DNA of 64,000 nucleotides, from positions 124,001 through 188,000 of the forward strand of contig NZ_CP034447.1 in NCBI RefSeq assembly GCF_003952485.1, in the 5' to 3' direction. Of this stretch, positions 37,765-49,245 are shown one piece after another. The notes below the pieces were generated by a model that saw only the letters and a program-made list of their open reading frames with translations, was not told the origin of the DNA and did not search any database. How positions within the stretch are numbered: position 1 is the first letter of the stretch; every line of letters starts with the position of its first letter. A program made the position numbers and the translations under genes. Source of the DNA: Mesorhizobium sp. M1E.F.Ca.ET.045.02.1.1. Lineage in GTDB: Bacteria; Pseudomonadota; Alphaproteobacteria; Rhizobiales; Rhizobiaceae.

Positions 37765-39236
37765 CGCAGTCGGCGACCGGCTCGTGAGCCAGCGTCAGGG
37801 CCTGGGGAATGGAAAGGATCGTGCCCGGCGCCGGATCGCGGCTGCGGGCCAGGATGTTGAGGATCACCGCCGCCGAACAGACGCCATGCTCGAGCGCTTC
37901 CTGGCAGGCGCTCTCGACCGCGCTCAATCCGTCGGTCAGAACGCAGGTGAGGATCGACACCATCTGCCGGTCGCCGTCATCGGCCGCCCCTAGCTTGCGG
38001 CGCACCTTCTCCATGGCTGATGGCAGAACCCATTCCCGGAAAGGCGCGCCGTTGCGCAGGCCGTTCGGTTTGCGGGCCAGCACCGGCACGTAGTGCCAGG
38101 GATCGTAGACGACCTCGTTGCGGCCGAAAGAGCGTGCGTGCTCGCCGACGACCGCGCCATCCTGGCGGATGACGATGCGGTCGGCATAAGCATGGATCTC
38201 GACCGGCCGACCGACGGCGCTTGACAGCACCGAGTATTTGTTGTTGTCGAAGCGCACCGTGCAGGTCTTCGACACCGACGCGGGAATGCAATGGTAGCCG
38301 TCGAAGCGACCGGCATAGGGAATGAAGCTGGCGCGTTCTTCTTCGAATACGTCCCAGATCGTGCGCTCACCCTGTTCGGGATGCCGACGCGCCTTGGCAT
38401 TAGGCAACGCATTTGTCGGCCAGCCAGCCGTTGAGATCCTCCAACGTCTTGAAGCGCAGCCTCGGTGTGAAGAAGCGCTCGCGCACCAGCCCGACCTGGT
38501 TCTCGACTTGCCCCTTCTCCCAGCCGGCCGCCGGTGTGCAGGCCTCCGGCTCGACAAGGTAATGCCCGCACATCTGCGCAAAGCGGCGGTTGTAGCGGCG
38601 ATCCCTGCCGATGAAGATCGCGTCCACCGCCGTCTTCATGTTGTCGTCGTAGATGCCGCGCGTGCAGGCGCCACGGAAGAAGGCGAACGCCCGGTCATGC
38701 GCGTCGAACACCATCTCCTGCGTCTCGCGCGGATAGGCCTTCACGAAGAACATGCGGCTGTGGCAGAGCCGCATGTGCGCGACCTTCACTGTCACCGTCA
38801 CGCCGTCGAGCAGGACGATCTCGTGACTCCAGTCGAACTGGTAGGCCTCGCCAGGTGCAAAACTCAGCGGAATGTAGGCCTCGGCCACGGCGCTGCCGCG
38901 ATCCGCCGCCCAGCTCTGAGCATGCCGCCACCCCGAACTGTAGCTGCCGTCATAGCCGAGGCCGCGAAGCTCCTCGAAAATACGGATCAGCGTCAGCCGC
39001 TCCCGCTGCGGCTTGGCCGCATTCGCCGACAGCAGCCGGTCCAGCGTCTCACGCCAAGCTCCCATGCGGGGATAGGGCTGGTGCTTGCGCTCGTAGCGGA
39101 ACTCCGTCTCCTCAGAACGCAGGACCTTGCGCACCACCTTGCGCGAGATCTTCAGCTCACGGCAGATCGCTTTGATCGACTTCCCCTGGACCAGCGACAG
39201 CCGACGTATCTTTGCAATCGTCTCCAAAACCAACAT
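37765..39236 (-). pseudogene. istA: istA transposase with one frameshift
   Basis: The first frame carries the HTH (GKSIKAICRELKISRKVVRK), the DDE-core region AYQFDWSHEIVLLDG and the GWEKGQVENQVGLVRERFF block, ending LADKCVA-stop. The reading resumes one base later at NAKARRHPEQGERTIWDVFE and continues through PYAGRFDGYHCIPA to the end. A single inserted A near 38397 explains the break. Confidence 0.85.
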
Positions 39237-39351
39237 CCAAAACACAAATGCCTCCGATCAAACCGGAGGCATCTTGATGACCCCATCGTTAAGGGGTCCC
39301 GTTTGGACGAAAATCACCCCTTAAACAGGGTCCTCATTCCACGAAAAATCA

Positions 39352-40241
39352 ATGCACTACCTTCCAAAGCTGAGAGAGATCGCCACCGACCGCTTTGAAG
39401 GGGCTTTCGGCGGTCTCGTCAGCGAGGTTGTGGACATGAAGAAACATCAATCCACCGCATTGGGCCGAAGCATGCCACGGGCTCATGCCGCGGAGAGCGG
39501 GAAGATATTCTTGAAAGAAGCGGTCTCCGACATCAATACCGACAGGATCGGCAGCTTTCTCACGTCACTTGAGGTCGAGCGTGGCAGTTGCGACCCGCAA
39601 TGCAAGGCTGGCGGCGATGCATACCTTTGCGCGGTCCCTGATCTCGGAGCACCCCGAATATATGGATACGCTGCAACTGGTGGTGACACTTCCCTTCAAG
39701 AGGGCGCGCGGGTGGCACCTGTCGAATATCTCGAAGGGCCCGGAAATCAAGAGCGTCCTGGCGCGTATCGACCGCCGCACGCCTTCTGGACAGCGGGATT
39801 ACGCGCTGTTCTCGCTGATGTTCAATACGGATGCACGAGTTCAGGAAATCCTGAAACTTCGAATTTTGACCTTCGTCTGGTATCGCCCTGTCCCGCCGAG
39901 CAAAGGGGCTTTCTCAACGACCGCGGCACACCGCTGACCCGGTTCGGTGTTGGATACTTGCTGCGCAAACATTTTGATATGGCTGCGGGGGAAGGAACCA
40001 CCCTGGCGGAAAAAAGCATCCATCACCGCTCTTTGCGGCACACGACGGCCATCCACCTTGTCAAGGCGGGTGTTGACATCGCCACCATCAGTCAATGGCT
40101 AGGCCACTCGGGGCTGAACTAACGATGCGCTACGCCCGGGCCGGTATCGATATGAAGCGGCAAACGCTCGAACAAGTCTTTCCCGACGTGATGTCATCGG
40201 CAAAAGATCAGACGATCATCGCTATGATGGCGGGATGTTAG
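39352..40241 (+). pseudogene. Xer-type tyrosine recombinase of a transposon, decayed
   Basis: Pieces in different frames line up as one recombinase: RNARLAAMHTFARSLISEHP, RTPSGQRDYALFSLMFNTDA with VQEIL, then RGTPLTRFGVGYLLRKH, HHRSLRHTTAIHLVKAGVDI and ISQWLGHSGLN, finally MRYARAGIDMKRQTLEQVF. At least three frameshifts and an internal deletion are needed. The family is like the recombinase trios (y4rABC) of NGR234. Confidence 0.75.
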
Positions 40242-40458
40242 GCTGGCTGCACCGCTTGTAGACGCTCAGTTATGTGGAGTTGTATCGTGGGAAGTCGCGC
40301 GTCTGTGGGCTCTTGCGGTGTCAGCTCCACATCTCTCCGCAGTGCACGTTGTCGCTGTCGAAGAGCCGTCTGTTCATGTCTTCGTGCTGGCACGGCAAGG
40401 ATTGTCCATATTGTGGGCGTCTTGCGCTTGCCGAGCTTGTCCGAAATCCAGCGCCGGA
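40242..40458. other. Short gap before hipA
   Basis: No gene recognised; a plus-strand frame with CWHGKDCPYC is too short to interpret. Confidence 0.4.
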
Positions 40459-41775
40459 TCAGGCGTGAACACTGTTGCGTAGTTCGTCAGCCAGAGCGAG
40501 GAGAACGTCGGCGCTCCCTTCCAGCGCCGTAAAAGCGTAGGGATTGAGGAACTGTCGGCCCCAGAACAGATTGCGATCTGTGCCGGATAGCGTAGCTTCC
40601 TCGCTGACACGCGGCCAATTCTCCGCAATGCATCGGAGCTGGCCTTCAACAATCGCAAGAGCTTCCGGCGCGCTGAGCAGGAAGTGATGCGCGGCTTCAA
40701 GGCAGGACGCGATCCGGCTCATGCGGTTATTGCCGCTGATGAGCATGGCCTGGCTGGCCTCCTGGCCACTGCGGGCCTGCGGACAAATATCGTAAGCAGG
40801 CGTGAGGGTGAGCTTAGCCCCGTCCCAGAATGCCGCATGGTTGCGGGCATGATCGTCGGTGTTGCCGCAAAGTATGTTGAAGACAATGCGGCTGAATAAC
40901 TCGCGCAGAGTTTCCGACGGCGCGGTGAATCGGTGGCGAATGATCTCCGCCAAATCCTGGTAGCTGGCGTAACGCGCCATCATCTCATCGAGCGCGAGCA
41001 TCGTCAGCGCTGAGACCATGGATTTGCGTTGCCAGCCGCCCGTGACCTTGATCCGGTCGAATCGCTCGACGAGCAACACGTCCTTGCCTGCGGCGCGAAC
41101 GAGCGAGACGGATGCCGCTCTGATGCCGCACAAGGCGGCAAGCCGCATGGCTATGAATTCTCCTTTGACGACGCTGTAAAGGTCGGCAGACGAGGAAAAT
41201 TTCGCGACATGCTTGATGGCGTCGTCCTCGATCAGCGCCTTTGGCCTTGCGCCGCCGATCGAGCTGCCGTGATGCAGCGCCTGATCTAATTCGGGGGTGA
41301 GCGGAATACCTTTCTCTACCCGCTCCGCCGATTGGACAAGCTCTTCGAGAGTGGCATTGGCCAGTGCGCGCGGCTCGTAATTCGTGGGCGAAAACTGAAA
41401 ATCGAGCGCGCCGATGCGGTCCGAGCCTGATTCCAGCAGGAACGTCAGTTCTGAAATATCGAGCCGCGCGATTTCATCGCCCTTCACACCGAATTTGCGG
41501 TTTAGGATAACCCGTCGTCCCCAGGCATCGGGGGCAGCATCGCGGATGCATCCCGGCATGGTTAGGCCAGGAAGCAAAGGCAATTCGCCTGCCTTCAGGG
41601 GCAGTTCCGGGAGATAAAGCGGGATCGCGCTGCCCAGTTCACGAAAGCTCCTGCCATAGTTGAAGCTGACGAGTCCGTCATGGGCATATAGCCGCCCGGC
41701 GACAACCGGCGCGGTCTCGCCCGGCAGCCAGACCCAGACATAGGCTTCGTCGTACTTGGGGACCTTAGAACTCAT
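40459..41775 (-). CDS. hipA: HipA-family serine/threonine kinase toxin
   Basis: HipA kinases phosphorylate a translation target (GltX in E. coli) and cause dormancy when not held by HipB. The 438-residue protein has the N-terminal HipA_N fold (VVAGRLYAHDGLVSFNYG) and the kinase domain: the Gly-rich SSIGGARPKALI loop, the LLVERFDR strand and the catalytic GNTDDHARNHAAFW with the metal-binding AYDICPQ. ATG 41775 overlaps the hipB 3' end by 11 nt, so the pair is coupled. The frame is open further up but lies inside hipB. Confidence 0.92.
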   Translation of the reverse strand: MSSKVPKYDEAYVWVWLPGETAPVVAGRLYAHDGLVSFNYGRSFRELGSAIPLYLPELPLKAGELPLLPGLTMPGCIRDAAPDAWGRRVILNRKFGVKGDEIARLDISELTFLLESGSDRIGALDFQFSPTNYEPRALANATLEELVQSAERVEKGIPLTPELDQALHHGSSIGGARPKALIEDDAIKHVAKFSSSADLYSVVKGEFIAMRLAALCGIRAASVSLVRAAGKDVLLVERFDRIKVTGGWQRKSMVSALTMLALDEMMARYASYQDLAEIIRHRFTAPSETLRELFSRIVFNILCGNTDDHARNHAAFWDGAKLTLTPAYDICPQARSGQEASQAMLISGNNRMSRIASCLEAAHHFLLSAPEALAIVEGQLRCIAENWPRVSEEATLSGTDRNLFWGRQFLNPYAFTALEGSADVLLALADELRNSVHA

Positions 41776-42133
41776 CGACGATCTGCTTGCCGGCCTTGTA
41801 GACGTGCTTCGGCAGCAGCGCGATGCGATCGTCCATGCGGCCTGTGAGGGCTGTGATGCCCTTGCCGTCCGCATCGAACAGCTTCACACCGACAATGGCA
41901 GCAGCTTCGAACATCAGTCCGATTTCAACTTTGGGATCGCCCTTCTCGATGCGCTGCAGGGTGCTGCGTGAAACACCGATTCTCTCGGCTAACTCCTGTG
42001 CGGTTAACCGGTGCTGCATCCGGCCTAGCCGGATGGTCTTACCGAAAAGGCCAAGCGCTTCCATTGCGTAGCGCGAATAGGTGCGTTTATGCGTTGCCGT
42101 CATTCGGGTCTCCGTGACCTGTCCATGAGCCAT
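41765..42133 (-). CDS. hipB: HipB-type HTH antitoxin
   Basis: The 122-residue protein has an Xre/Cro HTH (LTAQELAERIGVSRSTLQRI, EKGDPKVEIG) typical of HipB, which neutralises HipA and represses the operon. ATG 42133 follows GAGG at good spacing; ATG 42103 is the next possible start. The last codons overlap hipA. Confidence 0.88.
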   Translation of the reverse strand: MAHGQVTETRMTATHKRTYSRYAMEALGLFGKTIRLGRMQHRLTAQELAERIGVSRSTLQRIEKGDPKVEIGLMFEAAAIVGVKLFDADGKGITALTGRMDDRIALLPKHVYKAGKQIVDEF

Positions 42134-42147
42134 ATCACCTCATTTCG

Positions 42148-42161
42148 ACCTTTATATAGGT
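42148..42161 (-). promoter_or_regulatory. Possible HipB operator
   Basis: ACCTTTATATAGGT is a perfect palindrome apart from its AT-rich centre, 15 bp before the hipB start; the centre could double as a -10 element. Confidence 0.5.
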
Positions 42162-42639
42162 AATGTCGCAGAGCGACTGCCAAAGTCAAGCCTCCGTATT
42201 GTATGATCCAAATCCCCCTGATTCGACTTTATATGCAGCAAGAGTTCGCATCACGGCTACGTTCGGAAAGCGAGGTAGAATGCGACGGGAGACGCAAGCG
42301 TTACCCATCCGAACAAGGACGGCGAATATTGCCTACGGCTCCTGCACAACCGGCCAGCTCTGCGCGCCTCGGGCGAGGCGGAGATCTGGCGCTGGACCGC
42401 GGACAGCCTTGAGATGCCTCGCATGAGTCATTCGATGGGCGGTCCCTGGTGCCACTACGCCAAGCGCGATGAAGCGTTGCGGTCTTCGTCGCGCGCAACG
42501 GCGAAAGCGTGCAGGAGGATGGCTCGGGTCAGGGTGGACAAGCATCTGCGTAACAATTTGCTTTTCGAGGACGGGACGAGTCCAGGTTGGCCGCTGCTCA
42601 AGGCGCTGGCTCCGCAGCAGAGCCGAGTGAACTGGAGGG
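42162..42639. other. Region without a recognisable gene
   Basis: Short frames only; no known family. Confidence 0.4.
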
Positions 42640-42906
42640 TCTGGTCCGGCGTCGAGGCACGGCGCAAGGCCTGCCGCGACGGGCGCGGATAGTGCTGCTG
42701 GCCAGCGAGAGGATGTAGAACAAGGAAATTGCCTTACGCCTTGGTGCAACGCCCAATACAGTGGGCACATTGCGTCGGCGCTTTGCCGAACAGCGGCTCG
42801 ATAGCCTTTACGATGAACCGCGTCCCGGCGCGCCCGATGAGGAGATTGCCGAGACGATCCGGTTGACGCTGGGAGACGACGCCGCGGGACGCAACCCACT
42901 AGCCTG
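42640..42906 (+). mobile_element. IS630-family transposase N-terminal remnant
   Basis: Plus-strand reading gives ARIVLLASERM, a stop, then NKEIALRLGATPNTVGTLRR and RFAEQRLDSLYDEPRPGAPD, the paired-HTH N-terminus of IS630-type transposases. The DDE domain is missing. Confidence 0.65.
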
Positions 42907-42945
42907 ACTCTGCAATCTTGAGGAGCGCCAAGTTTATTCTGGCGT

Positions 42946-43075
42946 GCGGCGAGCTCAACGCCGAGCCGCTTGGCATCGATGCACGACACGACGTGATGCG
43001 GCGGTGTCGCACGGGTTCTCACGGTTTGTGGCTTCGGGATCGCGCGGAAGGCCACGCTTTTCTGGCGGCTCGCGC
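42946..43075. repeat. Dispersed repeat, copy A
   Basis: About 130 bp (GAGCTCAACGCCGAGCCGCT onward to CCACGCTTTTCTGGCGGC) is clearly homologous to 54967-55098. It is probably a piece of an insertion sequence. Confidence 0.75.
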
Positions 43076-43300
43076 ACCGGTGCCAGACGGCCGTCGGGAC
43101 CTTAAAATCGACGGGATGACCGGCGGACAACACCTCCACGCCGGCCATACCAGGCCTGGCGGACCGCCCGGACAATCCTGAGATCCTGGCCGACGTCGGC
43201 GCCGCTTGGATAGCCGCGATTGAATGGATTGCGCGCAGAGGCATTGTGCGTCCTTAATGCACGCATGGTCTTACGTGCTCAGCGTCAGAAATGACTGCGC

Positions 43301-44217
43301 TTAAAACGTCAGCTTGAAGCCGGCCGACAGGGTCAAGGCATAGAAGTCCATGCCAGCGCTATCCTTGTGGGCTCCTTGTTCGCCGGTCGCGATGCTGTAG
43401 GCCGTTTTCTAGCCTTTGTTGCGAAAATATTTGTCGACATTGCCGGCCAGGAAGACGCTGGCGCGGTCGGTCATCTGATAATCGATCTTGGCGCCGGCCG
43501 AGATGAACGGCACCGTGAAGAAGTCGTCCTCAAATCGCAGGCCGCGCCCCTCCTCGCGCAGCCAGTGATGGTCAACAGCGCTTGCATCAACGGTGAAGCC
43601 GCTGCGGAGCAGACCCGAGAGCGTCAAGTTCCCGAGCGTCGTGGTCGCTTTCGCGCCAAGGAACAGGCCGAAATAGCGCTGTTCGTAATCGATGACCGGT
43701 TCGCCGTCCGGGAACTTGCCGCGATCCTCGCGAAAGCCGAAGCCGTCCCCACTCTATATGTACGAACCGCCATAGGCCTTCCACTTCATGTTGGTGTATT
43801 TGAAGCCACCATGAAGGTTGATAACCGTGGCATCGTTGATCACGAAGTCTGGGCCTGCTGCCATGTCAAGGTTGATGTAGCGGTCAAGGCGGGTGTCGGG
43901 GTGGATTGACTGATCCGACCAATCCTGTCCGGCAATACGCCGTTGTCTGAGATGGTCCAGTTCTTCCAGACCTCGGCCTTTAGCCCGGTGGTCAGAACCG
44001 GCGCGCCGGTTTCCCAGATCAATTTGCTGATACGATTGCCCACTTCGTCGTAGAAAAGCTCGTTGCCCTTTAGCCAGGTGTAGCCAACGCCACCAAGAAA
44101 CACGACGCTCTTGTCGGGCGCTGAATAGGTGGTCGAATGCGCCGCCATGGCGATGGTCGACGATGTGCAGAACGTGCCGGAAGCAAGAATTGCAAATGCT
44201 GATGTGCAGCGATTCAT
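43301..44217 (-). pseudogene. Omptin-family outer-membrane protease, decayed
   Basis: Omptins are ten-stranded beta-barrel proteases of the outer membrane. From ATG 44217 (GAGGAGG site) a signal peptide and FLGGVGYTWLKGNELFYDEV with NRISKLIWET match the family start. After a frameshift near 43910 come SDQSIHPDTRLDRYINLDM and INLHGGFKYTNMKWKAYGGS. A TAG near 43760 precedes GKFPDGEPVIDYEQRYFGLF. A second TAG near 43400 precedes the final beta-strand YALTLSAGFKLTF. Total span equals a full omptin (about 300 codons), so only point lesions destroyed it. Confidence 0.75.
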
Positions 44218-44506
44218 GGGGCCTCCTCGGGACATCCGTTGGTGATCTTTCGTTGAACGACGGCGGCTCACAGCGCCCGTTTGCAGGCGTTGTTTGTCGC
44301 GGCGACCATTGCTGGGCATTGGTGCAAAGACGTTGAACTCCGATGCGATGTCCGGGACGGCTTTGGTCATTGCCCTTTGTCTGGTGCGCTGCATAGAACG
44401 GCTTGGTCCGCCCACTACCGCGTTGCCGGACCATATAAGAGATTTGGCCCGACGCGAGAGGCGGCACTCGTGGCCAGAGAACGGGATCGCACCGGCCGCC
44501 ACGCTG

Positions 44507-44770
44507 TCAAAATGCCGAAGTTGGTGATCCGGCACGACGCTTAGCTTCTTCCCGCTCTTTGGCGATGAAGCGTTCCAGCGTGTGAATCTTGAGCACACCT
44601 GAAATCACTTCGTCGCCGAGAACCAACGCCGGCGTGACGTTGATGTACAGCTCCTTGGCGAGCGCGCAATTGCGCTCGAGGACGTTTTCGATGGCGCGGT
44701 CTTCCATGTCCCGCTTGAGCTGCTCAACCTCGAGGCCAACGTGTCGTGCGATAGTCAAGATGTCGAATTC
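44507..44770 (-). pseudogene. DsbA-like protein, C-terminal fragment (copy 1)
   Basis: About 85 codons (LKRDMEDRAIENVLERNCAL, INVTPALVLGDEVISGVLKI) equal the C-terminal half of the fuller copy at 57.5 kb. The CxxC half is absent. The duplicated DNA also covers the flank to about 44400. Confidence 0.85.
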
Positions 44771-44837
44771 GCTGAGCTGCGCGACCGCTCCGGGACGTGG
44801 GACTTTCAGTAAGCGCCCCGAACCAGCCTATTTCCTT

Positions 44838-45842
44838 TCACAGCCAACCGCGCCGCTTGAAAAAGAGATACGGAACCACGGCGGAGAGCACCATCAGACC
44901 CAGCGCAAAAGGATAGCCCAGAAGCCATTTTAGCTCGGGCATGGCATCGAAGTTCATGCCGTAGATCGAGGCAACCAGCGTCGGCGGCAAAAACACGACG
45001 GCAGCGACCGAGAAAATCTTGATGATCTGGTTCTGCTCCAGATTGATGAGACCCAGCGTCGCGTCCAGCAGGAAGTTGATCTTGTTGGACAGGAAGGTCG
45101 CATGGTCGCTGAGGAACGTGGCATCGCGCTGGACGAGCTTGATACGTTGCCGGATTTCCTTCTGCAACTTGCGACCGGACGACGCGACTGCCCAGCTGGT
45201 CGAGTCACTCGCGCTATGGTAGGCGACGAGCCGCGCGATGCTCACGAGACTCTCCTGAATTTTCGTCAGCAGCTCACCCTTCCGGCCGATTCGCTCGACA
45301 AGGGATTGAAGGTTGCGTGTTTTCTTCGAGGCGCTCGGAGACGTGTTGCGAAAAATTTCGCGTGAGAGTGCATCAATCTCGTCGCCGATGCGCTCAAGCG
45401 TGTCGGCCGCGCGGTCGATGATCGCTTCGATCAGACCCAGCATCACCAATTCGCCGGACGTGCAGGGAGGGCCGCTAGTACGCTGTGCTTTCGCCGCATA
45501 GATCAAGAACGGCTTCGGTTCGGCGTGGCGGACAGTGACGAGCGTCTGGCCCTTGATAACGAAGGTAACCGGCGCTTTGACAGGGTCCTCGCCCTCGATA
45601 TTCGCGACCGCGGTGATCGTCATGAACTCGGCGCCGTCTTCATGATAAAGACGGTCCGACAACTCGATTTCCGCCATCTCGTCGCGCGTCGGGATATCAA
45701 TGGCCAGATGCGCCTTAACAAGCTTCACTTCCTCAACAGTCGGGTTGAGGAGGTCGAGCCAGAGAGCACCGAGAGCTTCGGCCTCCGGCAAGCCGTCAAT
45801 TGCTGTCAGATGGCCGTTCTGGCCCGTGTAGATGCGCAGCAT
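44838..45842 (-). CDS. corA: CorA-family magnesium/divalent-cation transporter
   Basis: The 334-residue protein is a full CorA. A cytoplasmic funnel domain comes first ([20 protein letters not shown]), then long stalk helices ([20 protein letters not shown]), then two C-terminal membrane helices with the selectivity motif YGMNF between them ([20 protein letters not shown]) and a basic tail FFKRRGWL. It is intact, unlike most neighbours, and is divergent from a broken kup gene. Confidence 0.94.
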   Translation of the reverse strand: MLRIYTGQNGHLTAIDGLPEAEALGALWLDLLNPTVEEVKLVKAHLAIDIPTRDEMAEIELSDRLYHEDGAEFMTITAVANIEGEDPVKAPVTFVIKGQTLVTVRHAEPKPFLIYAAKAQRTSGPPCTSGELVMLGLIEAIIDRAADTLERIGDEIDALSREIFRNTSPSASKKTRNLQSLVERIGRKGELLTKIQESLVSIARLVAYHSASDSTSWAVASSGRKLQKEIRQRIKLVQRDATFLSDHATFLSNKINFLLDATLGLINLEQNQIIKIFSVAAVVFLPPTLVASIYGMNFDAMPELKWLLGYPFALGLMVLSAVVPYLFFKRRGWL

Positions 45843-45879
45843 TTATGGCCCCTTCGGCAAGGCAGTATGCCGCCCGCGG

Positions 45880-46628
45880 AGCCTTTCCGTAACCGGGGCT
45901 GAAGCGCTCTACACTGATCTCGGTCATTTCGGCCGCCGGCCGATTGTGCTGGCTTGGCTGGCGATCGCATTTCCGTGCCTGCTGCTTAACAATTTCGGGC
46001 AGGGCGCGTTCGTTCTTTCCCGAGGCGGGACGATCTGACATCCATTCTTCGAGATGACCACGGCTGGACGTTGGTGCCGATGGTGGTGATGGCTACGGCG
46101 GCAACTGTGATCGCCAGCCAAGTCGTGATTCCGGCGCTTATTCACTTGTGCGACAGGCCGTCCAGCTCAACATGCTTCCGCGCTTCGAAATCCGGCATAC
46201 ATCCGAAATGCAATTCGGGCAGATATACCTGCCGCGCGTCAACCTGCTGCTCGCATGGTCGGTCATGTTGCGGTCATCGGCTTTGGTGAGTCCAGCGCCC
46301 TCCCGTCAGCCTATGGCATATCGGTCACGGGCGAAATGGTTGTGACGACAATCCTGCTCCACATCGTGATGAGGCGTATCTGGAGGTGGACGCTCCTCCC
46401 GGCGCTCGGCCTTGCGCTCGTCTTCGGGGTGGTCGATGTCGGCTTCTTCTCGGCGAATATCATGAAAGTGCTCGACGGCGGCTGGGTCTCAATCCTTGTC
46501 GCCGGCGTGTGGTCGCGATGACTTGGGTTCGCAGAACCCGCCTCCTCTTCGAGAAGTCCCGCAAGAGCGAAGTCCCGCTCGATTTGATTGCCGAGCAGAT
46601 GACTGCCAAGGTGCCGTCGCGGGAGTGG
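45880..46628 (+). pseudogene. kup: Kup-type potassium uptake protein, decayed and cut by IS256
   Basis: Plus-strand pieces in several frames match Kup in order: [74 protein letters not shown] and a cytoplasmic piece KSRKSEVPLDLIAEQM. The 5' third is missing. The 3' end stops exactly at the left terminal repeat of the IS256 element. Confidence 0.75.
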
Positions 46629-48020
46629 TTGGAATTGTGAGTTGGCGTAGTCTCCGGGGTGTCAACCTCGAATCATCCGGCCTTGCGGTGCCGGACAGGA
46701 TACTACGCCATGACAAGGACTACCATGAAAGCCGAAGCCGTTCATCCCGGGGGATGAGGCGACGAGCTATCTTTTCGACAACTGGTTTGATCCGATCGAA
46801 GCTGGCCTGCGCGAGCGGGTGCGCGGCTTCATCGAGACGATGCTCGAGACCGAGTTGGAAGCGGTGCTTGCCCGTCCCCGTTATGGCGGCAGCCGGCGGC
46901 GCGCCAGTGATGAGACCACCGGTGTCGCCGGCCACCGCCACGGCAGCCGGACGCGCACGCTGACGGGGACCTTCGGCACCACTGAGATCACGGTTCCGCG
47001 GGCGCGCCTTGATGTCGACGAGGACAAGACGGTGGAATGGAGGAGCAAGGCTCTGCGCGCCTATCAGCGGCGCACGAAGGCCGCCGACGCACTGATCGCG
47101 TCGAGCTACCTGGCGGGCACGAACACGCGACGCGTCCGTCGTGCGCTTGCCGCCTTGTTCGGCGGCGCGATCGGCAAGGACGTCGTCAGCCGCACCTGGC
47201 GCAAGGTGAAGACGGACTGGGACGCCTGGAATGGTCGCTCGCTGGCCGACGAGCCCGATCGTGCGCCTGATCCTCGACGGGACGGTGGTTCGTGTCAGGC
47301 TCGACCGCAAGGCGACCTCGATCTCGCTGCTCGTTGTCATCGGCGTGCGCGCGGACGGCCAGAAGATCCTGCTCGCGGTCAAGAACATGGGCGGCGAGAC
47401 GACCGAGGCCTGGCGGGCGATCCTCGACGATCTCGTCGCACGCGGCCTCCGCCGCCCTGAGTTCCTCATCGTCGACGGCGCACCCGGCTTGGACGGGGCG
47501 ATCGCCGGGCTGTGGACGGGGTGCCGGTTCAAAGATGCACGGTTCACAAGCACCGCAACCTGCTCGCCCACGCTCCCGAGCGCCTGCACGAGGAGATCAG
47601 CGCCGATTACACCGACATGATCTACGCGGCCACGCCGGAGGAGATCGAGAGCCGCCGCAAGGCGTTCCTGCGCAAATGGCGGCTCAAGTGCCGGGCGGTG
47701 GCCGACAGCCTGGAGGAGGCCGGTGAGCGCCTCTTCGCCTTCACGCGCCTGCCGCCGAGCCAGTGGAAAAGCACCAGAACTACAAACGCGATTGAGCGTC
47801 TGCATGAAGAGTTCAAGCGGCGCATCAAGACCCAGACCGTGCTGCCTTCGGCCGAAACCGCGGCAATGTTGTTCTGGGCGTTGATTGCGTCCGGCCAAAT
47901 CTCGATGCGAAAAATCGACGGATGGCACACGCTCCCCGCCAAGCCACTCGATCAGCAGATTGACCTCGCCGCATGAACCGATAACCTCAATTTACCGGAG
48001 GCTGCTCCGCCAAATTCCAA
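46629..48020 (+). mobile_element. IS256-family insertion sequence with frameshifted transposase
   Basis: Terminal inverted repeats start TTGGAATT at 46629 and end AATTCCAA at 48020, with imperfect matches inwards to CTCCGG. The transposase reads from about 46725 in at least three frame changes: FDNWFDPIEAGLRERVRGFI, VAGHRHGSRTRTLTGTFGTT, then VRLILDGTVVRVRLDRKATS, then VQRCTVHKHRNLLAHAPERL and RTTNAIERLHEEFKRRIKTQ. The element separates a kup fragment from an M16 fragment. Confidence 0.88.
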
Positions 48021-49245
48021 CACGATCCGCTACGGCACCGACGCCAGGCCTTCTATGACAAAATATTACACGCCCAGCAACGCCGTCCTAGTGGTGGCCG
48101 GCGATGTCGAGCCGGAAACGGTCAAGGCGCTGGCCGATAAGACGTAGGGAACCGTGCCGACGGCTCCTGGTCTAACCCGCATCCGCCCAGTCGAGCCGGA
48201 GCAAAACGCCAAGCGCACGGTGACGCTGACCGACGTGCGCATTTCGGTGCCGCGCTTTTCCACGCAATGGATGCTGCCGTCCTATCATACGGCCGCACCC
48301 GGCGAGGCCGAGGCGCTCGACTGCTGGCCGACATCCTCGGCGGCGGGACCCGCAGCCGGCTATACCAGCAGTTTTCGACCGCATACGCGCCCAGCTTCTC
48401 TCCGAAATCATTGCCGATGAGCGCGAACCTCACGCGATCCCCGAGCTGGCCTGGCGGCGCGGACTCTACGGCACGCATCCGTATTCGAGACCGCCCAAGG
48501 GAGCCTGACCAGCGTAACGCCCGCCGATCTAAGCGCCTTCCACAAAGCCGCTTTCGCCCGCGACGGGCTGCATGTGGCGGTCGTAGGCGACATAGATGCC
48601 AAAGCCCTGAGAGCAAGGCTCGACCAGCTGTTCGGCGATTTGCCTCAGAAACAGGCGCTCGCCCCCGTACCTGATGTCACCCCGAAGCGGCGAGCGGACG
48701 CAGGTCGCAACGCCCTCCCCCAGACTTCGCTCCAGCTGGCTTTTCCCGCCATGGGACGCAACGACCCGGAATTCTACGCGGGACAGCTGATGAACGATAT
48801 AGTCGGAGGCTCACGATTTACCTCACGTCTGTTCCAGGAAGTGCGCGAAAAGCGCGGCCTTGCCTACGGTGTCTCGTCCAGCTTGGAAGACTACCAGCCC
48901 AACATGCTTGTCGTGACGACGTCGACGCGCGCCGACAGGGCGGCCGAGACGCTCGACCTGATAAGACAACTAATCAAGGAGTTGGTGGACACAGGCCCAA
49001 CAGCGGCCGAACTCGAAGCGAGCAAGAAGTATCTGATCGGCGCCTATGCTATCGACAATCTGGGTTCCTCCAGGCCGATTTCCGCCACGCTTGTCGGGTT
49101 GCAGCTCGACAAACTCGGCATAGACTACATCCAGCGCCGCCCGGCCCTCATCGGGCAGGTGATCCTCGAGCAGGCAGGGCGGCGGCGAAGAAGCTGCTTT
49201 CGGCCGAGCCCGCGATTATGGGCGTTGGCCCGTGACAGCGAATAA
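48021..49245 (+). pseudogene. M16 peptidase, second copy, decayed
   Basis: It begins at the IS256 end within the peptidase domain (PSNAVLVVAGDVEPETVKAL) and follows the 26-kb M16 gene: [20 protein letters not shown], then a large internal deletion after [10 protein letters not shown], then HVAVVGDIDAKALRARLDQL and SRLFQEVREKRGLAYGVSS. It has several frameshifts and a stop in ADKT-stop. It lacks the active site and the promoter. Confidence 0.88.

Larger units (their letters stand above)
37245..39330 (-). mobile_element. IS21-family insertion sequence, decayed, 3' truncated
   Basis: One end near 39240-39330 carries IS21-like sub-terminal repeats (GACCCCATCGTTAAGGGGTC, then CACCCCTTAAACAGGG). 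It contains a frameshifted istA and only the first part of istB. The far end is replaced by the junction to the metallopeptidase repeat. Confidence 0.8.

Noticed and set aside
46720..47928. 402-codon reverse frame within the IS256 element
   Set aside because: Shadow of the transposase, which is clear on the plus strand despite frameshifts.
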